Shown one piece after another: positions 18,569 through 27,337 of a stretch of DNA of 64,000 nucleotides. Origin of the DNA: Desulfobulbus propionicus (GTDB taxonomy: Bacteria; Desulfobacterota; Desulfobulbia; Desulfobulbales; Desulfobulbaceae); contig PDQK01000028.1 in assembly GCA_002746685.1 (NCBI GenBank), forward strand, positions 25,890 through 89,889, in the 5' to 3' direction. Every line of letters begins with the position of its first letter. Position 1 is the first letter of the stretch. Below the pieces are notes generated by a model that was not told the DNA's origin, did no database searches, and saw only the letters and a program-made list of their open reading frames with translations. Position numbers and translations under genes: made by a program.

Positions 18569-19858
18569 TTAATTCATCAATTTTTTGAATGATGACTCAG
18601 TCAGAGCCAAAGCCTTTTCCAAATGAGCACGATCATGTGCAGCAGATATGAACGATGCCTCAAATTGAGAAGGTGCAAGCCAAACGCCGCCAGCCAGCAT
18701 ATTACGGTAATGTTGGCCATAGAGTTCCGTGTCAGCAGACATGGCCGAATCAAAGTCAGTGACTGGCTGCTGGGTGAAAAAGCAGGTGGACATGGAGCCA
18801 ATCCGGTTGGTTACCGTTGGTACTGAAGCTGCTGCCGTAATCCCTGCCATTTCTTCAGCATACCAGTCGCTGGTCTTTTCAAGCTCCGTATAAAATCCAG
18901 GCTGGCTGATGATATCCAGCATGGCCAATCCGGCACTCATTGCCAGCGGATTTCCTGACAGGGTGCCAGCCTGGTATACTGGCCCGTCAGGGGCAATATG
19001 ATTCATGATTTCAGCCTTGCCGCCATAGGCACCTACCGGCAAACCGCCACCAACGATCTTACCTAGACAGGTAAGATCCGGGGTGATCTTAAAACGCTCT
19101 TGAGCGCCGCCTAGAGCAAGTCTGAACCCGGTTATCACCTCGTCAAAAATGAGCACTATACCAAGCTCGGCGGTGAGTTCGCGCAGCTTGGTCAAAAAAC
19201 TCAGTTCAGGAACAACCACGCCCATGTTGCCGGCAACAGGCTCGAGAAGGACACAGGCTATGTCAAAGTTTTCATCACGCAGGGTTTGTTCAAGCACCTC
19301 TATATTATTATAGGGAATGGACAAGGTGTTTTTAACGATATCATCAGGGACACCAGGGCTTCCTGGTATACCTAAGGTGATCAGCCCGGATCCTGCTTTA
19401 ACCAGAAAAGAATCAGAATGTCCATGGTAGCAGCCATCAAACTTGATCACCATGTTGCGGCCAGTGTACCCGCGTGCCAGGCGCACAGCGCTCATGGTTG
19501 CTTCGGTTCCCGAATTGACAAAACGTACCTTTTCTATGGATGGCACACACTCACACACCTTTTGGGCAAGCTCTATTTCAATCTCGGTGGGTGCGCCAAA
19601 GCTTGTCCCATCCATCACAGCCTTGTGCACGGCTTCAACAACTTCAGGATGCGCATGACCTGCAATCATAGGTCCCCATGAACTGACAAAATCAATAAAT
19701 TCATTGCCATCCACGTCCGTTACCATACATCCTGCTCCTTTTTTAATAAAGAGCGGGTCGCACCCAACGGCTTTACATGCCCGAACGGGGGAATTTACGC
19801 CACCAGGGATGACAGTTTGAGCTTTGGAAAAAAGGGACGCGGAACGATCAGCTAACAT
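18569..19858 (-). CDS. hemL: Glutamate-1-semialdehyde 2,1-aminomutase
   Basis: A 429-residue PLP enzyme that makes 5-aminolevulinate in the C5 tetrapyrrole pathway, needed here for siroheme of sulfite reductase as well as heme. Landmarks are VIPGGVNSPVRA at the N-terminus, RFVNSGTEATMSAVRLARG, the IFDEVITGFR block, and the PLP lysine in TCLGKIVGGGLPVGAYGG. The length is usual. It begins the minus-strand run that continues into the atp genes. Confidence 0.95.
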   Translation of the reverse strand: MLADRSASLFSKAQTVIPGGVNSPVRACKAVGCDPLFIKKGAGCMVTDVDGNEFIDFVSSWGPMIAGHAHPEVVEAVHKAVMDGTSFGAPTEIEIELAQKVCECVPSIEKVRFVNSGTEATMSAVRLARGYTGRNMVIKFDGCYHGHSDSFLVKAGSGLITLGIPGSPGVPDDIVKNTLSIPYNNIEVLEQTLRDENFDIACVLLEPVAGNMGVVVPELSFLTKLRELTAELGIVLIFDEVITGFRLALGGAQERFKITPDLTCLGKIVGGGLPVGAYGGKAEIMNHIAPDGPVYQAGTLSGNPLAMSAGLAMLDIISQPGFYTELEKTSDWYAEEMAGITAAASVPTVTNRIGSMSTCFFTQQPVTDFDSAMSADTELYGQHYRNMLAGGVWLAPSQFEASFISAAHDRAHLEKALALTESSFKKLMN

Positions 19859-19909
19859 TTTATAACTCCGATAAAGAGGACATTGGGTGGTTATAATAAC
19901 TCGGGCAAA

Positions 19910-19924
19910 GGTATACCTTATACC
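19910..19924. promoter_or_regulatory. 6-3-6 dyad upstream of hemL
   Basis: GGTATA-cct-TATACC forms a perfect dyad about 52 bp before the hemL start codon. The place and symmetry suit an operator or a -10 region with symmetric sequence. No regulator is identified. Confidence 0.35.
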
Positions 19925-19973
19925 ACTTCTACTTTGTTAAAGTCAAAATGAAAACGAAGAACGATTTACGCAC

Positions 19974-20000
19974 TTGACAGAGAGCTAAAGATGCTAAATT
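19974..20000 (+). promoter_or_regulatory. Probable sigma-70 promoter of trxA
   Basis: TTGACA at 19974-19979 is followed after 15 bp by an extended -10-like TGCTAAATT (TAAATT at 19995-20000). The spacing is short for a standard promoter, which the TG extension may compensate. A leader of over 100 nt to the trxA start would result. Confidence 0.5.
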
Positions 20001-20060
20001 TCTCTTGTCACGTTCATAGCCGCAAGGTAGTATGCTCATTTATGCGGACTACTCATACAT

Positions 20061-20103
20061 ACCCATTGAGCTTACCCCTTTTTCATTTTCCCGCTCAATG
20101 GGT
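20061..20103 (+). promoter_or_regulatory. Leader stem-loop just upstream of trxA ribosome-binding site
   Basis: ACCCATTGAGC (20061-20071) pairs exactly with GCTCAATGGGT (20093-20103) around a 21-nt pyrimidine-rich loop. It ends 5 nt before the AAGGAG site of trxA. It could stabilise the mRNA or control translation initiation. Confidence 0.6.
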
Positions 20104-20121
20104 GCAACAAGGAGATAAAAG

Positions 20122-20451
20122 ATGGCAAGCGAAAAGGTAATCCACGTTTCAGACAACGATTTTGATGAACAAGTAGTTGAAAATGAACTTCCATGCCTGG
20201 TGGACTTTTGGGCCCCATGGTGTGGTCCATGCAAGGCCATTGGACCAGTTATTGATGAATTGGCCGATGAGTTTGATGGCAAAGTTGCCATTGCCAAGAT
20301 GAACGTGGATGACAATCCTGCAACCCCTGGTAAATTTGGCATTCGTGCTATCCCCACCCTTATTCTGTTCAAAGGTGGTGAAGTTGTCGATCAAATTACT
20401 GGTGCTGTCGGGAAAAGTCAGCTACAGGATCTGATCAACAAAGCTGTCTAA
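20122..20451 (+). CDS. trxA: Thioredoxin
   Basis: A 109-residue cytoplasmic disulfide reductase. The active site is WCGPCK in VDFWAPWCGPCKAIGPVID, and the cis-proline loop follows (FGIRAIPTLILFKGGEVV). The AAGGAG site is 7 nt before the ATG. It is followed by a strong terminator, so it is a single-gene unit with its own leader structure. Confidence 0.96.
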   Translation: MASEKVIHVSDNDFDEQVVENELPCLVDFWAPWCGPCKAIGPVIDELADEFDGKVAIAKMNVDDNPATPGKFGIRAIPTLILFKGGEVVDQITGAVGKSQLQDLINKAV

Positions 20452-20467
20452 TTTTTAGATTGACAAG

Positions 20468-20504
20468 CGGTTCTCTGCATCTACTGGAGAACCGTTTTTT
20501 TTTT
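20468..20504 (+). terminator. Rho-independent terminator of trxA
   Basis: CGGTTCTC/GAGAACCG (20468-20475 and 20487-20494) is followed by a run of ten T. It begins about 16 nt after the trxA stop and before the bamD-like gene. Confidence 0.92.
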
Positions 20505-20546
20505 GTAACCATTGCTCTTCTGCCTCAACTCCTTTCTGAGGATGCT

Positions 20547-21341
20547 ATGACTGGATTATTCCATACAACTCACCGTCTGCTTCCGGCTCCGTTACTTTTC
20601 TTTATGCTGCTCTCCCTTTCCGGGTGTGGAATGCTGGATGGTTTTGGGGGTAACAGCAAAATTGACCCCAATACGGGCGAAAAGATAGAGGTGCCGGAAA
20701 TACATAAATCTTCGGGAATGTTGATCACCGAAGGTATGGATGCTTTCAATGTTGGCAATTACGAAGGTGCTATCAAGGCTTTTGAAAAAATCCTTGATGA
20801 CTATCCATTTAGCAAGCAGGCACCGTTGGCAGAGCTCAAAGCTGCCGATGCCCATTATTACAACAAGTCATACCAGGAAGCAAAGCTGCTTTATCTGGAA
20901 TTTGAGGAGCGCCACCCGACCAATGAAGCTATTCCATACGTCATTTTTCAGGTTGGAATGTGTGATTACGCCCGTTCAGACAGAATTGACCGGGATATCA
21001 CCGGTGCACAGGATTCGATTACAACGTTTTCACGTCTGCTGAGAACCTTCCCCGACTCACCTTACACCAAGGAAGCAAAGGCAAGAATTCAGTCAGCGCG
21101 AGAGTTTCTGGTGAACCATGAGTACTTTGTGGCGGTTTTTTACGTCAAAACAGAAAAGTATGACCAAGCTATCCACAGGCTCAACTATCTGTTGAACATG
21201 TACCCAGACTCTACCATTGCACCAACTGCCCAGGCTCTGCTGGAAAAACTGGAAGCAGGGAAACCACCCAGATGGGGTTTAAAAAAATGGTTACCCAACC
21301 TGTCCATGCCTGACTCATGGATCAGCTCAGACGATGACTAA
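20547..21341 (+). CDS. bamD: Outer membrane protein assembly factor BamD-like lipoprotein
   Basis: A 264-residue lipoprotein with signal peptide and lipobox (PLLFFMLLSLSGC). Tetratricopeptide-type repeats follow: EGMDAFNVGNYEGAIKAFEKIL, ADAHYYNKSYQEAKLLYLEF and YDQAIHRLNYLLNMYP. This is the layout of BamD, which forms the outer-membrane insertion complex with BamA. The start ATG at 20547 precedes the signal peptide; an earlier in-frame ATG would add an unrelated stretch crossing the trxA terminator. Confidence 0.85.
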   Translation: MTGLFHTTHRLLPAPLLFFMLLSLSGCGMLDGFGGNSKIDPNTGEKIEVPEIHKSSGMLITEGMDAFNVGNYEGAIKAFEKILDDYPFSKQAPLAELKAADAHYYNKSYQEAKLLYLEFEERHPTNEAIPYVIFQVGMCDYARSDRIDRDITGAQDSITTFSRLLRTFPDSPYTKEAKARIQSAREFLVNHEYFVAVFYVKTEKYDQAIHRLNYLLNMYPDSTIAPTAQALLEKLEAGKPPRWGLKKWLPNLSMPDSWISSDDD

Positions 21342-21354
21342 AGCGGTAGCTGCT

Positions 21355-21939
21355 TTATCCCTTGACAAGCAAGGTTTCCAGGACCTTTATAAGCTGGTCA
21401 AGGGATTGATTTGTATCCAAAGTTGTTAAGTGGTCAGCTGAACCCAACTCTGGTGGTGCAAAGGTTTGGAGCTGATACTGGTAAATCTCCCACCGCCCAT
21501 CAGACACAGCGTTTTCATCGGCAGCGCGCTCGTCCAAACGTTGCTTGACCACCTCCTGAGGGCAGGTGCAGAATACAAATTCTACCGTTGCCTCGTTTTC
21601 CCTCGCCATGTTCGCTACGGCTTCTCTTTCCACCACCCCGCTATAGGAACCATCCAGGAGCACTGCACAGTGACCTTGCTGCAGATCACGGGACGCTCTA
21701 TCTACCATTTCCTGATAGGTCTTTGTGGTGTATTCAGCACTATAGATACCTTTTCCCACAGCACAGGGACGAGCATCAGTGGGATTGAGCCCAGCCAGTT
21801 GCTTGCGGACCCGATCGGTATTGTAATAGGGAATCTGGTGCTTACGGGAAAAGGCATCACCTAGATAGGACTTGCCTGAAGCCGTAAGCCCAAACAGGAC
21901 CAGCACCTTTTTTTTCGTACAGTTAGCAAGACTTGCCAT
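21355..21939 (-). CDS. P-loop kinase (AAA/zeta-toxin-like), split-fusion partner
   Basis: A 194-residue nucleotide-binding protein with Walker A GLTASGKS near the N-terminus and a LLDGSY strand. It resembles the COG0645-type kinase domain often fused C-terminally to an aminoglycoside-phosphotransferase-like domain. Here it follows that domain as a separate gene, 6 bp downstream and in the same orientation. Its phosphate acceptor is unknown. Confidence 0.72.
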   Translation of the reverse strand: MASLANCTKKKVLVLFGLTASGKSYLGDAFSRKHQIPYYNTDRVRKQLAGLNPTDARPCAVGKGIYSAEYTTKTYQEMVDRASRDLQQGHCAVLLDGSYSGVVEREAVANMARENEATVEFVFCTCPQEVVKQRLDERAADENAVSDGRWEIYQYQLQTFAPPELGSADHLTTLDTNQSLDQLIKVLETLLVKG

Positions 21940-21945
21940 AAAGCT

Positions 21946-22968
21946 CTATTGATCGCCTTGAGCGTATGTATAGGCAAGCTCAAAGTATTTGGCAGCACTG
22001 GCAAGGCACTCCTGCTGTACAGCTTCTGCTACCACAGGGTCTGCTGCGGTGAACAGTCCTATCTTGCCGCGCACGTATGCCCGGTAACATTTATAGAAAT
22101 CAAGCACTTCACCTAAGCTAGAGTCACCAGAGGCTTGAACAAACTGCTCTATAAAATAGGTCGAGAGTTCTGGCAGCCCATAAAAATCCAGGTCCATGGC
22201 CAGAAAGCCCACATCACACGCCACATCGTGGAAACGCAAGCGCTTACTGAACTCAATGCAGTCATAAATATACACCCCATCATCGGGAAGACAGATATTG
22301 ACCGAGTGTAAGTCGCCATGGCAGTCCCGTATGTATCCACCTGCAATGCGGCGCTCAAAAAGCTCACAACACGCCAGCTTTGCAGTTGCATAGTTGCGGA
22401 TGTATTCAAACTGCTCTTTTCCCAGGGCACCCTGTCCTACAAAAGATTCTGTCTGCTCAAAATTTTCCATTACATTCACCCCAACCGCTTCAGGGTTTCC
22501 GTATGCATTCACCTCCTCACCAGTTGCAGCATTGTGGTAAAACGGTACCAGGGTAGCAGCGATCTTGTCCAGGTGGGTTTTGGTGAGCTGGCCAGCCTTG
22601 ATAAGATTGCCCATCATCTTTTCTTCCGGCATCCTGACCATCTTAATGCCATACTCAACAATAGTACCATCACCCCCAAACGCAAAGGTATCATGCCGCT
22701 GGTTGACCGTCACCACATCAAGGTAGATATCAGGGCACAGCCTGCTGTTCAACGACAGTTCCTGTTCACAGCAAACTTTACGTTTTTCAAGGGTTGAAAA
22801 GTCAAGAAAGCCAAAATCAACCGGCTTTTTGAACTTGTACACAAACTCACCAGCTAAAAGAACAAAGGAAATATGGGTCTGGACCAAAGAAATATCTTCA
22901 GCGGGGTGTGGGTACATTGCAGGCTGAAGCAGGGCGTCAATAAACGGAGGGAGTTGTTGTTCACTCAT
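21946..22968 (-). CDS. Aminoglycoside-phosphotransferase-like kinase (COG2187 type)
   Basis: A 340-residue protein with an APH/choline-kinase-like fold. The catalytic loop HGDLHSVNICLPDDG and the metal-binding IYDCIEFSKRLRFHDVACDVGFLAMDL are clear. It corresponds to the N-terminal half of the bifunctional phosphotransferase/AAA kinase seen in many Proteobacteria. I used the ATG at 22968 (MSEQQLPPFIDALLQPAMYP) because residues before it look unrelated. The true substrate is unknown and is probably not an aminoglycoside. Confidence 0.75.
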   Translation of the reverse strand: MSEQQLPPFIDALLQPAMYPHPAEDISLVQTHISFVLLAGEFVYKFKKPVDFGFLDFSTLEKRKVCCEQELSLNSRLCPDIYLDVVTVNQRHDTFAFGGDGTIVEYGIKMVRMPEEKMMGNLIKAGQLTKTHLDKIAATLVPFYHNAATGEEVNAYGNPEAVGVNVMENFEQTESFVGQGALGKEQFEYIRNYATAKLACCELFERRIAGGYIRDCHGDLHSVNICLPDDGVYIYDCIEFSKRLRFHDVACDVGFLAMDLDFYGLPELSTYFIEQFVQASGDSSLGEVLDFYKCYRAYVRGKIGLFTAADPVVAEAVQQECLASAAKYFELAYTYAQGDQ

Positions 22969-23148
22969 AAAAAAACCTCTTGTATCGGAAGACTTGTACG
23001 TAATTTTGCAACGACGAATGTACCAGAAGCGTGTATAAGCGTAAACGGCTAACCAGTATTTTGGGCTAAGACCACCACATAAGGAAACGAAAAAACACAC
23101 AAGAGCAAAATTAACGTCCAATTTTCCACACTAAATGCAATCTGCCCA

Positions 23149-23177
23149 TTGCATGATAGCAATTATCATCGTATAAT
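23149..23177 (+). promoter_or_regulatory. Sigma-70 promoter of secDF
   Basis: TTGCAT (23149-23154), a 17-bp spacer and a perfect TATAAT (23172-23177) lie 68 bp before the secDF start codon. This is one of the clearest promoters in the window. Confidence 0.75.
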
Positions 23178-23244
23178 CGATCATTTTTGCGCGTTGAATA
23201 CATAAATTTCCACTTTATATATTTATTCCAAAAGGCAATGCTCA

Positions 23245-25803
23245 ATGAACACCTCTTTGAAACTTAAAATAGGGTTCCTCTTTACCCTGATTGTTTTTTC
23301 ACTCATGACTCTGGCACCATCCTTTTACCCCAATGCCCCGCAGTGGTGGAAAAAGTACCTTGCTCCAGAAGGACTCAAACTTGGCCTGGACCTTCAGGGC
23401 GGGATGCACCTGGTACTTCAGGTAGACCTGGAAAAAGCCATTGAGAACTCACTGGATTTTGCTGCAGCTGACCTCAAGGACGGCCTTGCAGATAAGCAAA
23501 TTACCGCAGTCCGGATGAACTCGAACACCCTCTCTGAGGTGATCTTCACCCTGCCTAACACAGGGGCTGTAGATACGGTTAATCAAATTTTAGAACGCGA
23601 TTTTCCAAATCTTGACGTGCAGGTAGAAGCCGAAGCTGGCAGCTTTCCCAAGATTACCCTCAAACTCAAAGATGAAGAGATTGATTTTATCCGTAAAAAT
23701 GCGGTGAGCCAATCGCTTGAAATTATCCGTAATCGAATTGATCAGTTTGGGGTAGCTGAACCGGTCATCCTGCGCCAAGGGGAAAATGAGATTGTGGTGC
23801 AGCTGCCGGGAGTAAAGGATGCTGACCGAGCCATGAAGCTCATTGGACAGACTGCCCAGCTTGAGTTCAAGCTGGTGGCTGATGCGCCAGGGGTAAGTCT
23901 TGCACAGCTGATTAGCGATGCCCAGAGTGCAGGACAGTGGGCACCAGGCGAAAGTCGCCAGAAGCTCAATCTGGCCCTGCAAGGCAGGCTGCCCCAGGGA
24001 ACGGAGGTCTACTTTGAAAAGGTGATTGATAAGCAGACCATGAAGGAATCCCAGACCCCCATTCTGCTGGAAAACCAGATCCTCATGACCGGGGAAATGG
24101 TGAAAAATGCCCAGGTGCGTATTGGCGGCAGTTTCAACGAACCTTACGTAAGCCTTGACCTGACGGGCCGTGGTGGCACCGTGTTTGCCCACATCACCGA
24201 GAAAAATGTTAACCGCCGGCTAGCCATTGTACTGGACGAGGTAGTCCGCTCTGCTCCGGTTATCCGTGAACGTATTTTAGGCGGCAGCGCTCAAATATCA
24301 GGGAGTTTTTCTCACGAAGAGGCAACTGACCTGGCCATTGTGCTCCGGGTTGGCGCCCTGCCTGCACCGGTTGAAATCATCCAGAACCTCACCGTTGGAG
24401 CAAGCCTGGGTAAAGACTCCATTGATAAAGGACTCATCTCCGGTCTGTTTGGCGCGCTCTTGGTGCTCGTCTTTATGGTCATCTATTACCGGATGTCTGG
24501 TATCATTGCTGATTTTGCCCTGATGCTTAACATTCTCTTTCTTTTTGTTGGGCTGGCCATGCTCGGTGCGACCCTGACGCTGCCAGGTATTGCTGGTATC
24601 ATCCTCTCCATCGGGATGGCGGTGGATGCCAACGTGCTGATCTTTGAGCGGATGCGTGAAGAGTTTGCCCTGGGCAAATCCACTAAATCTGGAGTGGATT
24701 CAGGTTTCAGCAAGGCCTTCTGGAGTATTGTTGACTCCCAGGTAACCACCCTTATCACGGCCCTTGCGCTGTTTCTTTTTGGTACCGGGCCAATCAAAGG
24801 TTTTGCAGTAACCCTTTCCCTGGGTATTATCTTCAACCTCTTTGCAGTGCTGTTCTGTACCCGGCTGGTCTATGACTCGCTTTACTCAACCCGGTTGCTC
24901 AAGAACCTCTCCTTCATGCAAATTATCAAAAATGCCCGTTTTGATTTTATGAAGGCACGCAAAATTGCTTTCAGCCTTTCTGCTGTTTTTGTCATCGTTG
25001 GCTTGGCTGCCTTTACTCAAATTCTCCGTGGTCAGGCAAATCTTGGCGTTGATTTTTCCGGTGGTTCCCTGCTTCAGTATCATGCGGATAAAGCCTTTGC
25101 CCTAGAAGACATTCGTTCCGCACTGAAATCTGGCGGTTACCCAGATATTGACTTACAGGAAGTAACCGGCGAAAACCGACTCATTGTCAAACTAAAAAAA
25201 TCTGAAGAGGTTGTCGGGCATTTAGGGGATAAAATCACCGCCATTCTGGTAAAACAAAACCCTGAGCATAATTTCATCATGGAAAGTCAGTCGGAAATCG
25301 GCTCCTCCATTTCTGCGGTGCTCAGAAATAAAGCCATCCAGGCCATCGCGATCTCACTGCTTGGAGTACTTTTTTATCTGGCCATCCGCTTTGATTTCAG
25401 CTTTGGTCTTGCAGCTGCTGCTGCCACCTTTCATGACGTACTGGTTGTGCTTGGCATCTGCTGGCTGGCAAACCTGGAAATTACCCTGTTGATCGTCACG
25501 GCCTTGCTTACCCTGGCCGGGTACTCGCTCAACGACTCAGTGGTCGTGTTTGACCGCATCCGTGAAAACTTAAAACCCGACGACGATGTAACGTTTTTCC
25601 AGGTCATCAACAACAGCATCAATCAGGTACTGGGCAGGTCAGTGGTTACATCACTCACCACCGCGTTGGTGCTGGTTTCCCTTTTCATTTACGGTGGATC
25701 ATCAATCCACGATTTTGCACTTACCTTGCTGATTGGTGTTGGCGTGGGAACCTACTCCTCAATCTTTATTGCAAGCCCACTGCTTTCTCTGAAGAAGAGA
25801 TAG
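23245..25803 (+). CDS. secDF: Fused protein-export membrane protein SecDF
   Basis: An 852-residue fusion of SecD and SecF, the accessory part of the Sec translocon that uses the proton or sodium gradient to pull proteins out. The SecD part has LKLGLDLQGGMHLVLQVDL near the N-terminus, a periplasmic domain, and the membrane block VDANVLIFERMREEF. The SecF part begins near residue 570 and has DLGVDFSGG-like NLGVDFSGGSLLQ and the second SVVVFDRIREN motif. No yajC lies upstream. Many relatives keep secD and secF separate. Confidence 0.94.
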   Translation: MNTSLKLKIGFLFTLIVFSLMTLAPSFYPNAPQWWKKYLAPEGLKLGLDLQGGMHLVLQVDLEKAIENSLDFAAADLKDGLADKQITAVRMNSNTLSEVIFTLPNTGAVDTVNQILERDFPNLDVQVEAEAGSFPKITLKLKDEEIDFIRKNAVSQSLEIIRNRIDQFGVAEPVILRQGENEIVVQLPGVKDADRAMKLIGQTAQLEFKLVADAPGVSLAQLISDAQSAGQWAPGESRQKLNLALQGRLPQGTEVYFEKVIDKQTMKESQTPILLENQILMTGEMVKNAQVRIGGSFNEPYVSLDLTGRGGTVFAHITEKNVNRRLAIVLDEVVRSAPVIRERILGGSAQISGSFSHEEATDLAIVLRVGALPAPVEIIQNLTVGASLGKDSIDKGLISGLFGALLVLVFMVIYYRMSGIIADFALMLNILFLFVGLAMLGATLTLPGIAGIILSIGMAVDANVLIFERMREEFALGKSTKSGVDSGFSKAFWSIVDSQVTTLITALALFLFGTGPIKGFAVTLSLGIIFNLFAVLFCTRLVYDSLYSTRLLKNLSFMQIIKNARFDFMKARKIAFSLSAVFVIVGLAAFTQILRGQANLGVDFSGGSLLQYHADKAFALEDIRSALKSGGYPDIDLQEVTGENRLIVKLKKSEEVVGHLGDKITAILVKQNPEHNFIMESQSEIGSSISAVLRNKAIQAIAISLLGVLFYLAIRFDFSFGLAAAAATFHDVLVVLGICWLANLEITLLIVTALLTLAGYSLNDSVVVFDRIRENLKPDDDVTFFQVINNSINQVLGRSVVTSLTTALVLVSLFIYGGSSIHDFALTLLIGVGVGTYSSIFIASPLLSLKKR

Positions 25804-25810
25804 GTTTTTT

Positions 25811-26545
25811 ATGAATACTTCTTTGCCCCCTGGTTTCAATCCGTTGGAGCCAGGGCAACAATTCTGTTTTGCCTGCCACCCTGATGTCCCCTGCTTCACA
25901 GAGTGTTGCCGTGAACTTGATCTGGCTCTCACCCCTTACGATGTTTTACGACTGAAAAACCATCTGGATATACACTCAGGCCGCTTTTTAGAGCAGTATG
26001 TCATCATTGAATGGGATGAATCCATGCTCTTTCCAGTCTGCTACCTCACCATGGTGGACGACGGCAAGGCCAGCTGCATTTTTGTGAGCAAACAAGGATG
26101 TACCGTCTACGAGAATCGTCCAGGAAGCTGCCGGGCTTATCCCATTGGCAGAGGAGCCGCACAAAACAGTGACGGCACTATCTCTGAAGCCTTTGTGTTA
26201 ATAACAGAACCCCATTGCCAAGGTTTCAAGGAGCAACAGATAAAGGATGCGGTTTCCTACTCCGATGACCAAGGGCTGAAGCCCTACAATAGCTTTAACG
26301 ATGCTCTGCTTACCCTGCAACAGCATGAAAAAATCAAGGCAGGGTTTCGCCCCACCAGAGAGCAACTGGATCAGTATATCCTGGCACTGTACAACCTGGA
26401 CAGTTTTCGCCAGGAACTGGCTGATGATCGCATCTCCATGAATCGTCCGCTCACTCCTTTTGAGCTGCAGGCTTTGACCGGTGACGATGAGCAACTCCTG
26501 CTGCTTGGCATTGCATGGCTCAAGCAGGAATTCTTTGGGGAATAA
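25811..26545 (+). CDS. YkgJ family cysteine-cluster protein
   Basis: A 244-residue protein with the Fe/Zn-chelating YkgJ cysteine cluster: CFACHPDVPCFTECC at the N-terminus, KASCIFVSKQGCTVYENRPGSCRAYPIG in the middle. The family is thought to bind a metal or iron-sulfur cluster; its role is not established. It starts 7 nt after the secDF stop and so likely belongs to the same transcript. Confidence 0.85.
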   Translation: MNTSLPPGFNPLEPGQQFCFACHPDVPCFTECCRELDLALTPYDVLRLKNHLDIHSGRFLEQYVIIEWDESMLFPVCYLTMVDDGKASCIFVSKQGCTVYENRPGSCRAYPIGRGAAQNSDGTISEAFVLITEPHCQGFKEQQIKDAVSYSDDQGLKPYNSFNDALLTLQQHEKIKAGFRPTREQLDQYILALYNLDSFRQELADDRISMNRPLTPFELQALTGDDEQLLLLGIAWLKQEFFGE

Positions 26546-26554
26546 TGTATTTAC

Positions 26555-26630
26555 GCAACCAATCACGGGTTTGTCCTTCTTCATTATTCTCTGCTTCTGA
26601 CGTGTAACTGATCACAGGCACTTCAGTTAC
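26555..26630. repeat. Dispersed MITE-like repeat, copy B (76 bp, internally deleted)
   Basis: This copy starts GCAACCAATCACGGG and ends CACTTCAGTTAC. It contains the shared CTGACGTGTAACTGATCAC unit. It is flanked by perfect 8-bp direct repeats GTATTTAC (26547-26554 and 26631-26638), the mark of a target-site duplication. It sits between ykgJ and the HD-domain gene. Confidence 0.8.
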
Positions 26631-26647
26631 GTATTTACTCTTTATCT

Positions 26648-27316
26648 ATGGCTCCAGACATCTCTACTTTTGAACGCCAATTTGACACCATCAAACTGAT
26701 CAGCGCCAAGTATTGCCTTGAAGAAGGAGGCTCTCACGGGCCAGATCATAGTGAGCGCGTCTTTCGCATGGCTCTCCACATTGGTAAGCAGATGGGAGCG
26801 GACCTGGTTATCCTTGGCACAGCAGCACTTCTCCACGATATAGGCAGAAAGGCTGAGCGTGAAAGCAAGGGAGAGATATGTCATGCCATGCACGGGGCAA
26901 AGCTGGCGGCCAAAGAACTCAGCCTCTCTGGATTCGCACAAACCGAGATAGGGGCAATTTGCCACTGCATTGCAAGCCATCGCTTTCGCAAAGGAACAGC
27001 TCCCAAAACCCTGGAGGCCAAAATTCTCTTTGATGCAGATAAACTTGACTCCATCGGAGCCATCGGAATTGGTCGAGCCTTTCTTTTTGCCGGTCAAATC
27101 GGTGCCTGTTTACATAACCCCGAGCTGGACCATGGAACCACCAGGTCTTATTCTACAGAAGATAGTGCGTATCGCGAATTCCAGGTTAAGATGTCCAAGG
27201 TAAAGGAGCAGATGCTTACCCCCATCGGAAAGGCAATTGCCCAAGAGCGTCACCAGTTCATGGAAATCTTTTTTGATCAACTCAACTATGAAATATATGG
27301 GCTAACCAGTGGGTAG
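26648..27316 (+). CDS. HD-domain phosphohydrolase
   Basis: A 222-residue protein of the HD superfamily. The metal-binding residues are in GPDHSERVFRMA, the LLHDIGRKA doublet, and HCIASHRF plus FDADKLDSIGAIGIGRAF. This matches the predicted HD hydrolases of the YedJ type. Substrate is unknown. It is likely co-transcribed with the HAD gene that follows. Confidence 0.85.
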   Translation: MAPDISTFERQFDTIKLISAKYCLEEGGSHGPDHSERVFRMALHIGKQMGADLVILGTAALLHDIGRKAERESKGEICHAMHGAKLAAKELSLSGFAQTEIGAICHCIASHRFRKGTAPKTLEAKILFDADKLDSIGAIGIGRAFLFAGQIGACLHNPELDHGTTRSYSTEDSAYREFQVKMSKVKEQMLTPIGKAIAQERHQFMEIFFDQLNYEIYGLTSG

Positions 27317-27337
27317 CTCTTGAAACGAAATAAACCA

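Noticed and set aside
21355..22968. Frameshift that broke a fused kinase
   Set aside because: The phosphotransferase ends with its own stop, and the kinase has a normal start and complete P-loop. Two genes are the simpler reading, although re-sequencing would settle it.
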